This document shows positions 43,946 to 56,545 of a stretch of DNA of 64,000 nt, in pieces. The notes under the pieces are model-generated. The model was not told the DNA's origin, did no database searches, and worked only from the letters and a program-made list of their open reading frames with translations. The position numbers were made by a program, and so were the translations under genes. How positions within the stretch are numbered: the stretch's first letter is position 1; every line of letters starts with the position of its first letter. This DNA comes from Ancistrus triradiatus. Lineage: Eukaryota > Chordata > Actinopteri > Siluriformes > Loricariidae. The stretch is from positions 62,001 to 126,000 of the forward strand of contig JAJAGP010002223.1 of the NCBI GenBank assembly GCA_025084515.1. Direction: 5' to 3'.

Positions 43946-46900
43946 GAGCTTACTTAGGTAATTTCCAAGGAAAAGAAAAACACACAAGGTAAAGTAAACA
44001 CAGCAGGCATTTAGTTAGGTGGGGGTGATGATGCATCTCTCTTCTTGCTGTCTTAGGCCCAAGCTTAGTTAGCTTAGCTCTTATCCTGGCTCTCTTCCTT
44101 TTAAGATAATTTGTAAAATTAACCTGAGCTTATTTTAACCATTTTATGGCTGACTAGAGTAATCTGACTAACACCTTTGTGACTTGATCAAGATGCTGAT
44201 ACTTCTCTCACACACCTGGAGAAACTGGCTAAGTTATGATAGATTTGACTAAACTCTGAATTTTACAGAGAATGGCAGTTGTTAAGTTGTTGAGTGAAGA
44301 ACTAGAGATATGAGAACTGTTTAGGACTTACTTTATCAACTGCACATTAATTCATGTAACTGTTTCATATATAAATTCATATCATTCATATAACTATAAC
44401 GTGTTTGTTCGAACAATCCTGTCAGTTTTGCCATTACTAAACATTAATTAAAAAAGTACAACAATGGTCTGATGCAATTTCTTCAGTAGTAGCCCCTTGC
44501 AATGAAATCCTTACTCATGAGATAAGCATTTGTAAGTGTCAATAACATAATGGCATTTTAAGCAAAACAAAAAGCAAACAAAATATATGCTTAATTGTAC
44601 CTGCTCCAGACATTAAACATTTTACTTAGCAGTGAACATAGTGAGGGAAAAAGTTAAAGAAAATACAGGGGTGTGCATTTGACTTACAGCCTTCTTGAAA
44701 AATGACAGCTCCAATAGGTTTCACTTTTAATGAGGCAGTGAATATTAACTACAGTGTTTTCTAGACCAGCATTTATGGACCTGTCAACACTCAAGATTTT
44801 TTTTCTATTTTATCTCTTTGGCAGGACTGCAGTTGAGTGGCTAGCACTTGTTTCAGCTTGCATGTTTATTAACTATACTTCAGCCAATAATGAGCTGTAG
44901 ATTTTGTGCGTGTGTGTGAGGAGTATCTGGAGTATGAATATAATTATTATTCAATTATTTAACTAGTTTCTTTCCCCAGCTAAATAAAAACACTAAATCA
45001 CAGGTCAGTGTGACATTACAACATCAGTTTATTTCAGGGAAAAATAATCTAGCATGAAAAAACAAGTCACAAGTATTGCTCTTAATAGCATTAAACATGT
45101 TATAAACAGTAGGGTCCTGGTGCCTTTGACATTAAAGGTGGAGCTTTTAGCCGTGCCCTGTAGTGCATCAGAAGAAACTGACTATGACAAGAACAATAAT
45201 TTCAACTCAGAAGCAATTTGTTATTTAAATAAAAGTGTCCTGAGCGAGTCTAAAAGTGGTATGTATGACAAATGACATAAAATGTAGTTGCTTTACTTTT
45301 CCTTTCCCCAAGCTAACCATAAGACGGACTGCAATGCATTAATTAACCTTTGCAGTCATAAAAGAACATCAGAGCTTACAGATGTTAATTAATTACAGAG
45401 CTTTTAACATCAAACCGTCACCACTAAATAATTAACTGATTTATTTACATACAGGCATTATATTACAAACTAAATGATCATACTCCATACTGACAAATTT
45501 TAAAATCTATTTTTCTCTATGCATAAATAGCACATGTTCTGCATTTGACATTCAATTGAGCATCTCGGCTACAGAAGACAAACACTGAGATGTCTAAATC
45601 ACTTAGGGAAATTTGAAACATCCATATTTACTTGTGCACCTTAGCACTGAAAAGCATTAAGATAATAGTCACAATGACATTGCCAACTCGTGTTAAAGGT
45701 GCCATTCCAATTGCACTGCTCCACTTCTCTGTGTCAGCTTCGGGTGTCACTTGGAGTCAAACATGAAAATCCATGTCACCTGCACAGCAGATAAAATATA
45801 TGCATCTAAAGGGGAGTGGGGGTGTTGTTCTGAGTTGTTCACTCAGTTGTTCACTCAGTGAACAACTGTGTCTAGAAGCATTTGTACTCTGGTAAAAAAA
45901 ATAAATGTGATTATCAAACAGTATGACATGTAAGACACTGACTGAAGGTGGCTGCAATAATACACCACAATAAAGAGGGCATCTTCAAGGCACAGCACAG
46001 ACTCAGAGGCCTGATGGAGAGACACAAACAGTCTTCAAGCTTGAAGCAGTTCCAGCACAGCCTTACTGTATGATGAAAGGGTATCCATCACTGATTACTG
46101 CTTCTCATACTCAAACAAAAAAAGGTACCAAATATTTTCATTGTGACCACTTGACACATGAGTGATTGTTCAGTTGTAATTATCAGCTAATATTATGATC
46201 CACAAAACATCTAAATACACAGTCCAGTCTCAATTCTAAGCACTGAGCTTAAGTGAATGACAAAACAAAATCAGCTTAACAGGCCATTCATCTATTGCAA
46301 GCTTGATTGAAGTGCTTCAAATCTAACTGTCAAATGTCACTACTTCAGGCACTCATCATGGCAAATGCTCTCCATTCCGTTCAAAACAGTTGAAGTTTAC
46401 AGTACACGGAATGTTTAGTAACAAAACATTTAGTATATTAATGTGCCCTTCTGCGTATCCAGATCTATACTTTAGCACTTTGCCAAATTCAGAAGCTTAA
46501 GAATTGTGTATTATTATACTACTAATGATCTTGCTTTAAACTTCATTTTTAGTATTATATCTTTCATAACACCAACAAGCACTCTCTCTTCACATCTTTC
46601 TCTCACAGATGAAAATAACCCTCATCAAACAAGTAATTTGAACATTCATAGAGAACCCTGGGGACTGTGCATTCGAGTCCTTATGGATGCTAAGTTCATA
46701 TTCAATTATGAAATTCACAAATGGATACAGTAATTACTTGAGGTCATCACTAATGAGCAGTCCAATACACACATCTCTAATTTATTTCAATTTCCAGGGA
46801 CCAATGATTATGTTTTCAGGGCCACTCAAATTATTTTTGTTAGTGATGAATTTCCAAAAAAACTGAGAATTTGCACGCCTTGTGAATGCAAAATCATGCA

Positions 46901-47748
46901 TATTGCAGAGCTTGACTTGAGTAAGTTTGTGTTTGCTGATTTATAGTGGGCAGTGAGCCACACAAAGAGCTTTGATGATCCCATGCAGCAGTTATTAAAA
47001 CCAAAGTTAGACATACAGTAGTTGCTGCTTTCACCAAAAAGACAATGCTCTCTAAGCATTGTTAAAACGTGTCTTAAACACTGTCTACAATCCTCCACAG
47101 TCACACTACCCTTGTAATGAGCCAGTCATATGAACTGCACTGTAACAAACAGCTGCATTTAATATTCAATACATCTGAAATTAGTTTTGTAGTAACATTT
47201 ATATAACATAGTCTCAGCACAGAGAGGGCCCTGTCAGAGAAGAGGATGATGGTTGATTAACAATGCCCTGCCTACTAGAAAATTACTAAAAAAAGTCATG
47301 TAGCGCATCCACTGCAAAAGTTAAATAATCAAATAAACCCAGAACATCTTCCAACCATCAACTAATGTGGCACAGGACCAGAACGCTGCATGCAAAAATG
47401 CAATTTCTTGTCATCACAACCATCTGCTTTCACTACCCTAATGCTATAAAAATATATCGAAACTGTTCAATGATGCTGTGTGATTCAATACAGACGTTTT
47501 TGAGATGGTGCTTCTTTAAATCATGGAATTTTTTAAAACGAGAAAATATACCATTCATTGCGCACAGGTAACATTCCAGCAATTGAGAGGCTAGTTAGCA
47601 AAGACAGCTAACACTGGTCATGAGTAACAAAACTTTTATTTAGTATTTTATTCAGGATTTTATTTTGGAGTGAAATCCTAATATTTCCAGCAATTCATTT
47701 AATAATGCCCAAACTTTTAAAATGATAAAATAATAACAATACACTTAC
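43946..47748. other. Long AT-rich non-coding stretch
   Basis: No gene, exon or repeat family recognised. Frames of 66-92 residues (45054-45275, 46826-47104 and others) lack family features. It contains the palindrome at 45844-45868. Confidence 0.45.
45844..45868. other. Perfect 12-bp inverted repeat
   Basis: CAGTTGTTCACT, one C, then AGTGAACAACTG. A further copy of GTTGTTCACTCA lies directly to the left. It could form a cruciform or bind a dimeric factor; no function is evident. Confidence 0.9.
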
Positions 47749-47905
47749 AGTGGAGGACAAGAGACCACTAGCAAAAATGTTTCTATTTTGCATGATTTTG
47801 CAATATTCCAAAGAACATCATGTGATGTTACTGAATGCTTGGCTTCCTCTTTCTTCAAGTGCCCCCATAAATGCTCAGTGGTGTTTAGGTCATCAAAACA
47901 AAAAT
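47749..47905 (-). pseudogene. Tc1-like transposase C-terminal scrap
   Basis: Beside TA, CAGTGGAGGACAAGAG marks an element end. The - strand frame reads GHLKKEEAKHSVTSHDVLW followed by NIAKSCK, the C-terminal end of a Tc1-like transposase. The other end of the element is not found. Confidence 0.55.
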
Positions 47906-49285
47906 TCTGAATTTTCTGTCATAAGTGATTTTATAGACTCAGCTGCTCTTTCAAAATTCTTATCCTGGTTATATGATTTATAATGGTCTCAGGATTTTCG
48001 CTACTGTCAATGTGGTACGTGATATGAAATATGTTTCTTCAAATTATTATTCAGGAGTGACTGGTTCAAATGTCATACCTAACAACAAAAGTCATTTTTG
48101 TCACCCATTATTGGGATAATTGAGATTTGGATAACTAACTATCTAACTAGATCAATAATTTCATAATTAATAATAATTTAATCACTTAAAAATAATCTCA
48201 ATACACATAGTACACATATTGCATAAGTCAAGTTTAACATATTAAACTATGCCTGCATTTTTATGTCTGAGAGATCTCCATCCCTGTTATCCATGTCATT
48301 TTCTGAATAGAAAGAAGGCTTTTATCCTGTGCTAGTACACTCATAGCAGTGAACAAGATAGCAGAAACACAATTTACAGATTTATTATTGCAGTAGCTTA
48401 GCGTAATGGTCTGTATCAGTGACAGGTGAGAAGAGAGCACCTTCAGTAATCTCTGGGCCTGTCATTGTCACTGACAGCCCTGCCGAAAGGACACTGCCTG
48501 TTTTAGTTTCTTATGAGTGAACAACACAGACCAGGCTGAATGCACATGGGCATGGACTGCTATTTTCACAGCATGTACTCTTTACAAAGTTTTAACCCCC
48601 GAGAGACTATGGAGTTTCACACTTGAAGAATTTTTCATCAAAAATGGAGAGGAACATGGAGGGAGAAGATTGAGAATGTGTCCATCAGATCTTTAAGTCA
48701 GCAGGGATGTCTACATGTGGGGAATGATGATTTCAAAAAGCTGGTGCAATGCCTTTCATACAGAGCTGAGAGAAAGGAGTGATTTGGTACCTGATGTATG
48801 TCTCTACATTACCCTACATCCTCATACTCAGGAGGTTGGAGAACATGCAGTGCACAGTTTGAGTCCATCTCATGGAAGAACCATGTTTCTCATCTAAATC
48901 AGATAGATAGCCAGCTCACTTTAACACATCTTTATGTCTACAACACTGTAAGAATGCCAGCATGGAGCTACAAGAGCTTGACTATTTGTTGGCAATGTGA
49001 ACTGTGATACGGCCACTTCTTCTTCTGCTAAAAACCAAATCAAAATAATTGTTAAAACACTGCTTGTTCATTAATATCTAACAACTGTACATCCAGACCT
49101 TTTTTTGGACTATACGGAGCACTGCAGTTATATTGTGGAAATAGACAAAAGAGTTTATTGTTCCTACGCAAGCTGTACAAAGACCTTAGCAATCACACTT
49201 ATGACCACCTGACAACCTCATCAAACAAATAGATAACATACTCTCAATTATTGTGTTTTTCTCTGTTTAAGTAGACATAGGGAAC
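47906..49285. other. Non-coding stretch
   Basis: No gene or repeat family recognised; short frames only. Confidence 0.4.
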
Positions 49286-50313
49286 ACAGCAATAAGCCAA
49301 AACATTATGAATACCTGGAGCACAGCTATGTTGTAGACAGGTGGAACGTGTCAAATTGATGTCCTGACCCTTCCCAGCAAAACACTGTCCTGAGCAACTC
49401 CATCAGCTTGTTTTTTGCTTCACTTCCAGTTTTTCTTCCTGGTTCCTGGTAAACTGGTAACTGGTAAACTGGTAACTGGTAAACTGTTCCTGGCTGTCCA
49501 TGTAATTTAAAAGTAACTGTTATTCATCAGACCAGCCGACCTTCTTCCATAGCTCCAAGGTCAAGTTATAATGATTGCATGACCATTGTAGGCAATTTCA
49601 ACAATCAACATGAGTCGGCATCTTTAGCATCCCGTCTGCTCTGCGGTTATGCAGCCCAGTACTTAGCATGTTGTGACGCATTCCTTACTAACCAGTATTA
49701 GAATTTCTGTGACTTATGCCAAAGTACACTTCTTGCCTGTTTGGACCAGATGCTATAACCTGTGTTGCCAAGTCATCTATGCCATGGTGAAACTTTGAGG
49801 ATTTTTTGGCCTTCAGGTAAAGTATACAATTTTTAGGAATTAACAATTGTGTCACAATACACAATACTTGTTTTCATAAGTACACAAACTATATTAAGTT
49901 TTTATGCTATACTGAGTCGCTCAGCACAGGTTTATGGTGTGTATCTCTTTGGACCAATAGATACTCAACACTGCTGACTGGGAACATCTAGAAGCCCGGA
50001 GCAATTCTAGGGTCAGAGCTTGACCTGTCCCCCAGCCCAAAAAAAATGCTAGATGCGCCTATTTGCTGGAAGCCTTTCTGTTTCGGCAACATTCTGAATT
50101 AGTCATCTGGCCGATCAATTTTAGCCCTTGTCGAAGTTGCTCAGGTCTTTATACTTGGTAAATTCTTCTGCATCCAATACTTTGACTATGAAAGCCGACT
50201 GTTTGCTTAGTATCTAATATATCCCAGACCTTGACATGCACAGTTGTAATGAGATGATTAATGTTATTTGTTTTTTGATCGGTGAGTGGTCGTAATGTTT
50301 TGGCTCATTAGTG
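49286..50313. mobile_element. Non-autonomous DNA transposon with inverted ends
   Basis: The left end ATAAGCCAAAACATTATGA and the right end GTCGTAATGTTTTGGCTCAT are inverted counterparts next to TA. The interior holds a 16/17-bp minisatellite (ACTGGTAACTGGTAA type, 49443-49490) and an unrelated insertion at about 49815-50060. No transposase is readable. Confidence 0.6.
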
Positions 50314-52151
50314 TAGACACCTTTAAGCAATTGCTAAATGTCAGAATGTGTGACTGTGCAATCCTGTTTAGCTGTCAGTGCAGTGTACAATTAACGTATT
50401 TGATGGTGTTTGTTTAAATAGTTAACAACCTTGTTATTAAACTGGTGAATTTATTCATTACATTTTTCTCTATTAGTAAAATGCTCTACTGGTAAGTAAA
50501 TGTATAAAGCTTGGTAATTGTGCTTTGTTTATCACTGTCTACTGGCATTTCCCAACTGTAGCAAAAAATATTTGTAGTATTAAAAATAGTAACATTCATG
50601 GTCTTCTCAGTATGAAAAAGAATTAGTAAAATATTTGTCTTTGCATATGTGAATGTCATATTTCTTTTCTTGTATGACTTAATCCAACAATCTTCCCATT
50701 ATTATTCAAATCCCAGCAAATAACCAAATGAGGTACAGATACAGAGCTCAAGCCTTGATTCTTTAATAGTTATCCCTTAATAGCTGCAATGCAGCCATTT
50801 ATCCAGCCCTGAAGTCACACGCTGCACAGCAGCTGAATGGCACAGGCAATTACAGAGCATGTGTGCCTCTCCGTGTTTAGAACAGCCACAATAATGTGTG
50901 CAGCATGACCACACGCACCCTGCACACCAAAGCCCAGGTGGTTGTCATGGCAACTCCAATCTTTTTTGACTTACCCCAACATTTCAGTGGCCATCATTAT
51001 GTATCATTAAAAACATACATATTAATGTAAAAGGGGTGGAATCAGCATACTGAATGGATCTGCAGCTGAGTGAACTGTTATGCATTAAGATTTCTGACCC
51101 TTTATTCTACTATAGGATTAAAAACAAGGCGGCAAACTACTGCATTATCTAAAAACCACCAGACAACAAAAGCTATGTTTATAGCTGTACACTGTTACAA
51201 AATAAGAGGTTGAGAATAGTACTAATAAAACATAAATAACTTAAATCCATGTGCATTAAAATAGTGTTTAGCCCTGTTGGTCAAATATAATCAGAAATAT
51301 GTAATTGGAACAGTGTTACCATTTAAATTATTGAAAAATGGAGAAGACTACAAATTACAGTCTGTTAATGTGTATATTCTGCTAAGTAAAATATATTTAA
51401 CTGACAATTTTGGTTTATGGTTTCATAAAATTTTAAAATGTTAAAATTATTTTTAAAATGATGATCTTTAAATACAAAGCCCTACTCTGGACTATCCTGT
51501 ATTTTTCTATCTCTTTCTAACTGGCCAATATTATTTATTATTACAATATTATATGTTTATTTAATAATACTAGTATATTACAAGGATAGTTGAAATATGT
51601 AAAAATACATAAAACAGGTCATTATAGAACAGACGATTTTAAAAAAAACCCATCAAGCACAATTACGAGGGATATGGTATGTAAAAAAAATTGTGACATC
51701 TTCATTATTGAGCCACTGTAATCCATCATCCATACTGGTTTGAATTTCCTTTGTTATCATGTGTTATGATTATTATATTAACATTATAATCGCATTCCCA
51801 TTATGATGTATTATTAAGTTAAAATGATTTGTATTTCTGCACTGAGGTGTTTACTACATGTAACATTAAATACTTAAATATCTGTACTTGGTATTGCTAT
51901 TGAGAATGATATTTTGATACCTAAACTACAGAATGAGAACCCTGACAACACAAATTGTCTCCAGCTCTGTACTTTCAGCTCCCCTCACAACTATCTGCCC
52001 AAAGAAGCAATCACATATTCAGGGACACAATTCATTTATAGCCACAGTCCTTTCAATGACACATTTTGACATACTAAACATTGCTGGTGATTGATAATTA
52101 GTCATTTGAGTGATTGGCAGTATTTTGCTGTTGTTGTTGGATGTTATATTA
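50314..52151. other. AT-rich non-coding stretch
   Basis: Nothing recognised on either strand. Confidence 0.45.
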
Positions 52152-52676
52152 CAGTGCTGCTTGAAAGTTTGTGAATCCTTTAGAATTTTCTAGAATTTTC
52201 TATAACATCATCAGATTTTCACAAGTCCTAAAAGTAGATAAAGAGAGCCCAGTGAAACAAATGAGATGAAAATATTATACTTGGTCATTTATTTATTGAG
52301 GAAACTGGTCCAATATTACATATTAGTGAGTGGCAAAAGTATGTGAACCTCTAGGATTAGCAGTTAATTTGAAAATTAAATTAGAGTCAGGTGTTTTCAA
52401 TCAATGTGATGACAATCAGGTGTGAGTGGGCACCCAGTTTTATTTTAAGAACAAGGATCTGTGATGATTCCCCTAGAAGATGCTAGATGGCAGTCTAGGC
52501 TTGGTGGATGTTCTGAGGTTGTTCCAGGAATTGCGATTGCACTTGCACCTAGTTTTATCTGTGCTTATTATTAGATTTGCCACACCTGTGGGCTCAGGTA
52601 TTTAAGAATGTTCCTGAGCACTGGCAGGTGCCGCAGTCTTACCTTACCAAATGATACATTGTGATGATACGCACGC

Positions 52677-53150
52677 TGTACCCCCTGGTTCCGAGCAGTG
52701 TTAGGGCTAATGCTAGACTGGGCCCACCAAGGGGCTCAGTCATCGTACGGATCAGGAGATCTGGAGGTGAATGTGAGGGCGTAGGAAATAGTGTAGGGAC
52801 AGACCTCGCCTTCGCTCCTGTGCACGCGGTTCTGGCCTCTCTGTCGCCTTCTGTGACTGCACAAGCTCCCCGCGTTTGTCCCCAACGCTACCGCTTCCCT
52901 ATTGGGCTTATCAGTCCCTTAACTGAGTGGTAGACATCACGTCCCACTCATGCTTCCATTGACGGAGTATCGTGAATTGCCTCGCGCTGGCTCGCAGCTT
53001 TGGGGATAGTAGGGAATCCCCAAAGCATGTATAGCACACCCTGCACTCTTTCTCTCTTTCTGTGCTGCACGATCTGCGCATGCGTGACCAGAGAGAGAGT
53101 GTTCACTCTGTATTTAAGAGTGTTTTCTTTTTTTCTGGGTTCTACCAGCT
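52677..53150 (+). repeat. Left direct repeat (LTR-like) of element A
   Basis: TGTACCCCCTGGTTCCGAGC ... CTTAACTGAGTGGTAGACATC ... GGGAATCCCCAAAGC ... CTCTGTATTTAAGAG. It matches 53819-54460. TATTTAAG at 53111-53118 could serve as a TATA element. The first 217 bases of the insertion (52460-52676) lie outside the repeat and have their own TATTTAAG at about 52600, so the LTR boundaries are not settled. Confidence 0.65.
53074..53089 (+). promoter_or_regulatory. NRF-1-like GC palindrome in the LTR
   Basis: CTGCGCATGCGTGACC contains GCGCATGCG, close to the NRF-1 recognition pattern. It lies 22 bases before a TATTTAAG. The identical 16 bases occur reversed at 55790-55805 in the next LTR. Binding is inferred only. 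Confidence 0.45.
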
Positions 53151-53159
53151 GCTCGTCAT

Positions 53160-53650
53160 CCTCCTCCCAGCCAGAACATGAGCCTCCTGCACCACCCAGC
53201 TCTGTACCTGACCTGGCCGCACCGCCTGGCTCTGTATCTGAGCTTGCTGCGCTGCTTGGCTCTGTGCCTGAGCCCACTGAGCCACCTGGCTCCATGCCTG
53301 AGCCTGACGTGCTGCCTGGCTCTGTGCCTGGGCCTGCTACACCACCTAGCTCCATGCCTGAGCCCACTACGGTGCTCCGTGACTGAGCTCAGCACCGTAC
53401 CTGAGCTTTCTGTGCCTCTTAGCTTCATGCCTGGGTCTTTAGTGAAAACTACTGCACCATGGTCGGTCCCACCTACCCCTGCGCCATGGTCATTTGTGCT
53501 GACCCCTGTGTCATGGTCACTACCACCAACCCCTGCGCCATGGTCGCTACCACCATTGCCTGCACCTCTGTCATTTGCACTGACCCCTGCACCATGGTTG
53601 CTACCATCAACACCTGCGTGCCTGTTGGTGCCTGTGATCCAGCCAGGCAA
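53160..53650 (+). CDS. Pro-rich decapeptide/nonapeptide repeat frame of element A
   Basis: The + frame from about 53105 to 53386 reads FFLGSTSCSSSSSQPEHEPP and then about seven ten-residue units such as APPSSVPDLA, APPGSVSELA and EPPGSMPEPD. In a second frame (53178-53846) the downstream block is a 27-bp repeat giving APWSLPPTP-type units (53455-53640). A frameshift or stop separates the blocks. No known domain; proline- and serine-rich, probably disordered. The same SSVPE-type unit follows gag at 56466 on the other strand. Expression is unproven. Confidence 0.4.
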
Positions 53651-53818
53651 CTCATGCCGACCTTTTCCATGGGCTCGGTCAGGTCTAGTCCAGTTTCTGA
53701 CCTCGAGTCAACTATCATTCCGGGCTCATGTCCTGCCTACCGAGGCCCCCTTGTGCGCCATATACTCAACGCAGAGCATGTTCGACAGGCTAGGGGATGT
53801 ACCAAACATGCAAAGGGC

Positions 53819-54359
53819 TGTACCCCCTGGTTCCAAGCAGTGTTAGGGCTAATGGTAGACTGGGCCCGCCAAGGGGCTCAGTCATCATACGGATCAGGAG
53901 ATACAGCGATGAACAACAGGGCATAGTAAATATTGTAGGGACAGTCCTCACCTCCTCCTGTGAACCCTTACACCCGGTTCCGGCCTATCCGTCGCCCTCT
54001 GCAGCTTCCAGCTCAATTGCTGCGGCCTGCGCGAGCTCCCCACATTCGTTCCCACCACTACTGCTTACCTACTGGGCTTACCTGCCCCTTAACTGAGTGG
54101 TAGACATCACAACCTGCTCACGCTTTCATTGTCCGAAGAACACTGCATTGCGTGTAGCCTCGTTCTTCGCTTTTGCACGTCTATCTCACACTCCATTAAA
54201 TATGAGGTACTGTGAATCATCTTGTGCGTGCATCTGTCTCATACTCCATCCGTACTGAGTACCGTGAATCACTTCGCATAGCTTTGGGTATAGTAGGGAA
54301 TCCCCAAAGCACATATAGCACACCCTGCCCCCATCTCTCTCTGAACTGCATGCACAGCC

Positions 54360-54401
<42 letters not shown>

Positions 54402-54460
54402 CGGTCGCTCTGTATTTAAAAGAATTTTCTTTTTTTTTACGTTTTTCCCGCAACTGCCAT
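53819..54460 (+). repeat. Right direct repeat (LTR-like) of element A
   Basis: This matches 52677-53150, with an additional segment around 54150-54260 (CACACTCCATTAAATATGAG and a similar repeat TCATACTCCATCCGTACTGAG) and an expanded GA run. Confidence 0.7.
54357..54401. repeat. (GA)n microsatellite
   Basis: A GAGAGA run with a few AAA interruptions, at the place where the left repeat has only CCAGAGAGAGAGTG. Confidence 0.95.
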
Positions 54461-54589
54461 CAGTACGTTCATTTCATTCATTCCGCTTTCCCCTTCTTTA
54501 TTTAATAACTGTGCATACATTTCCTTTTTTGAGTTTTGCTCCATGTGGCACTTTTGTCAGCTGTTTTTCATCCTTTTTTTCTCAGGTTT

Positions 54590-54665
54590 ACTCTGTGCCT
54601 GGGAGTGGTGCACTGATAGAGTATTTGACCTGTGTGAGCAGGGTTCAATCCCCAGCTGCTGCAGT
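54590..54665 (+). repeat. tRNA-like (SINE head) sequence
   Basis: GTGGTGCACTGATAGAGTA and GCAGGGTTCAATCCCCAGC correspond to the A-box and B-box regions of a tRNA-derived SINE. The stem ends do not pair as in a real tRNA gene. Confidence 0.45.
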
Positions 54666-54849
54666 TAAGGGAGCTGTTTGTGTGCATGTGTCTTGTACCC
54701 CACACATATTTTGCCTTTTATTTTAGCTATATTTTGGTATGGTCGCTTTATATTTTTCCCGTTAAAAACAGTTCGCAGTTTTTACTATGGCGAACCATAA
54801 CAGGATATATCATAGTCTGCTCTTCACAACACATGTTTGTGGAAGTGTA

Positions 54850-55336
54850 TCATGGCACGAACAAAGGAGATTTCTGAGAACCTCCGAAAATGAGTTGTTG
54901 AAAAATGTTGCTGGAAATACTGGAAAATGTTACAAAACCATCTCACATTTGGACTCCACCAATCTAAAGTCAGACAGATTGTGTACAAATGAAGGAAATT
55001 CAAGACCATTTGTTTTCCTCCCCAGGAGTGGTCAACCAACAAAGATCACTCCATGAACAAGGCATATAATAGTTGGTGAGGTCACAAAAGACTCCAGGGT
55101 AACTTCTAAGTAACTGAAAGCCTCTCTCACATTTACTAATGTTAATGTTCATGAGTCCACCATCAGAAGAACACTGAACAGCAATGGTGTGCATGGCAGG
55201 GTTGCAAGGAGAAAGCCACTGCTCTCCAAAAAATAACATTGCTGCTCATCTGCAGTTTGCTAAAGATCACATGTAAAAGCCAGAAGGCTATTGAAAGTAT
55301 GTTTTGTGGACAGATGAGACCAAAATAGAACTTTTT
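54850..55336 (+). pseudogene. Tc1-like transposase of element 8, broken
   Basis: It begins MARTKEIS at about 54851, then ENLRK in frame with a stop after it. Later, GLHQSKVRQIV (helix-turn-helix) and, near 55290-55335, the CGQMRPK*N segment that in another frame gives the WTDETK catalytic region with the first Asp. The C-terminal two thirds are cut off by the LTR element at 55337. Confidence 0.7.
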
Positions 55337-55930
55337 TGTTATGGTTTGCCATATTTAAAACGAGTGCGAAACGTGAAAATGAAAGAATAAAGGGTTTTGG
55401 TTTTCTTTTAGGACCCAATCGCAGTTAGCTCCAGATGGAATAGTGAACCAAAATATAATTATAAAAATAAAACATGGTTCACAACAAAAGGGAGAAATAA
55501 ATTAAGCAACCTCAGTTGATGGGGATCGAATCCTGGGCTGCAGCGTAAGGTCTCAATGTAATAGCCCACACAGCCACTAAGGGAGACACAAAGAATACTA
55601 CAAGGTGAGCTTCTAAGCATGAAGGGAAGATAAACCAACCCCCACAGACACATACACACATAGACGCTCCGACTGCCGCTAAAGGGAGACCGAAAGGAAG
55701 GGGGGCTGACGTCACTCAGCGTGAGCAAGCCGAAACCGGGAAAACCCACTGCTTGGCGCGTGTACAACGCGAACAGCGCTTACTCGCTGGGTCACGCATG
55801 CGCAGAACAGTGCGCAGCATCCGATGACGAGGAAAAAACAAAACTGAAGAGATCGCTTACCGGCGATCGCTAAAAAATGCAAAAAACCCGAAACGCTTCC
55901 TACTCGTCGTGGTGGCCAGAAGGAAAAAGG
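55337..55930 (-). repeat. 3' LTR of element E3
   Basis: It contains AAAGGGTTTTGGTTTTC then TTTTAGGACCCAATCGCAG near the left edge and the 16-base NRF-1-like palindrome GGTCACGCATGCGCAG at 55790-55805. It is GC-rich towards the right. Short frames here are not credible genes. Confidence 0.6.
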
Positions 55931-55959
55931 ATATTCTACTCTATCAAACTAAGCCCCAG

Positions 55960-56085
55960 GGGGAAAAACTCCCTGAGTGTTATAGGAAGAATCCTTTGGG
56001 AGGACCAAGACTCAAAAGGGACCCAACCTCCTTGGGCGGCGTAGATGATAAATCTAAGAGCGAAACTAAAGTCATGGTGTCAAAT
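55960..56085 (-). mobile_element. LINE 3' UTR scrap
   Basis: GGAAAAACTCCCTGAGTGTT ... GGGACCCAACCTCCTTGGGC ... AAAGTCATGGTGTCAAA matches the 3' UTR of the CR1/L2-type LINE (compare 43070-43190). Both ends are truncated. Confidence 0.85.
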
Positions 56086-56545
56086 GCTCAGGCATGGAGC
56101 TTACAAGGTCAGATGCAGAGCTTACGGGCACAGCGAGCTCTAGTATGAAGCTGGGCGGCGCTAAATCGTCAGGCATGGAGCTTACAAACTCAGATGCAGA
56201 GCTTACGAGTGCGGCGAGCCCAGGTTCAGAGCTGAGGGGTGCTAAATGCTCAATTACAGAGCTTAAAGGCACAGCGTTCTCTAGAACAGGGCTTGGCGGC
56301 GCTAAATGCTCAGGCATGGAGCTTAACTGCTCAGATGCGGGGCTTACGGGTGTGGCGAGCCCAGGTACAGAGCTAAGGGGCACTAAACGCTCAGGCACGG
56401 GGTCAAACTGCCCAGGTGCGGAGCTTACGAGCGCAGCGAGCCCAGGTTCAGAGCTAGGGGGCACTTTAAACCACAATTTCAGAGCTTACAGGCATGACGT
56501 GCTCTTGAACAGGGCTTAAATGCTCTAGTACTGAGCTAGGCGGCG
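56086..56545 (-). repeat. About 30-bp SSVPE-type array after gag
   Basis: About 14 copies of units like GCTCAGGCATGGAGCTTACA / AACTCAGATG and GCCCAGGTTCAGAGCTAGGG / GGCACTAAA. The - strand reading gives APPSSVLEH- and VPVSSAPELVSSMPEHL-like units continuous with the gag frame at 56466. Confidence 0.85.

Larger units (their letters stand above)
52460..54802 (+). mobile_element. LTR element A with Ser-Val-Pro-Glu repeats
   Basis: It starts TGTGATGATTCCCC and ends GCGAACCATAACA, with a near-perfect 5-bp duplication (GGATC at 52455-52459, GGATA at 54803-54807) inside a Tc1-like element. Two direct repeats (52677-53150 and 53819-54460) flank a proline-rich coding-type array. The ending CATAACA and the CTGCGCATGCGTGACC motif are shared in reverse orientation with the element at 55337, so the two are kin. 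No polymerase is present. Confidence 0.65.
52152..55336 (+). mobile_element. Tc1-like transposon 8, interrupted by an LTR element
   Basis: The left end CAGTGCTGCTTGAAAGTTTG follows TA at 52150-52151 and continues to about 52459. The element resumes at 54803 with CTCTTCACAACACATGTTTG, followed by the transposase start. It is cut again at 55337 by a second LTR element, and its right end is not found in the window. Confidence 0.75.

Noticed and set aside
54590..54665. Possible tRNA gene
   Set aside because: A- and B-box-like words are present but the acceptor stem does not pair and no anticodon arm is convincing. A SINE head explains it.
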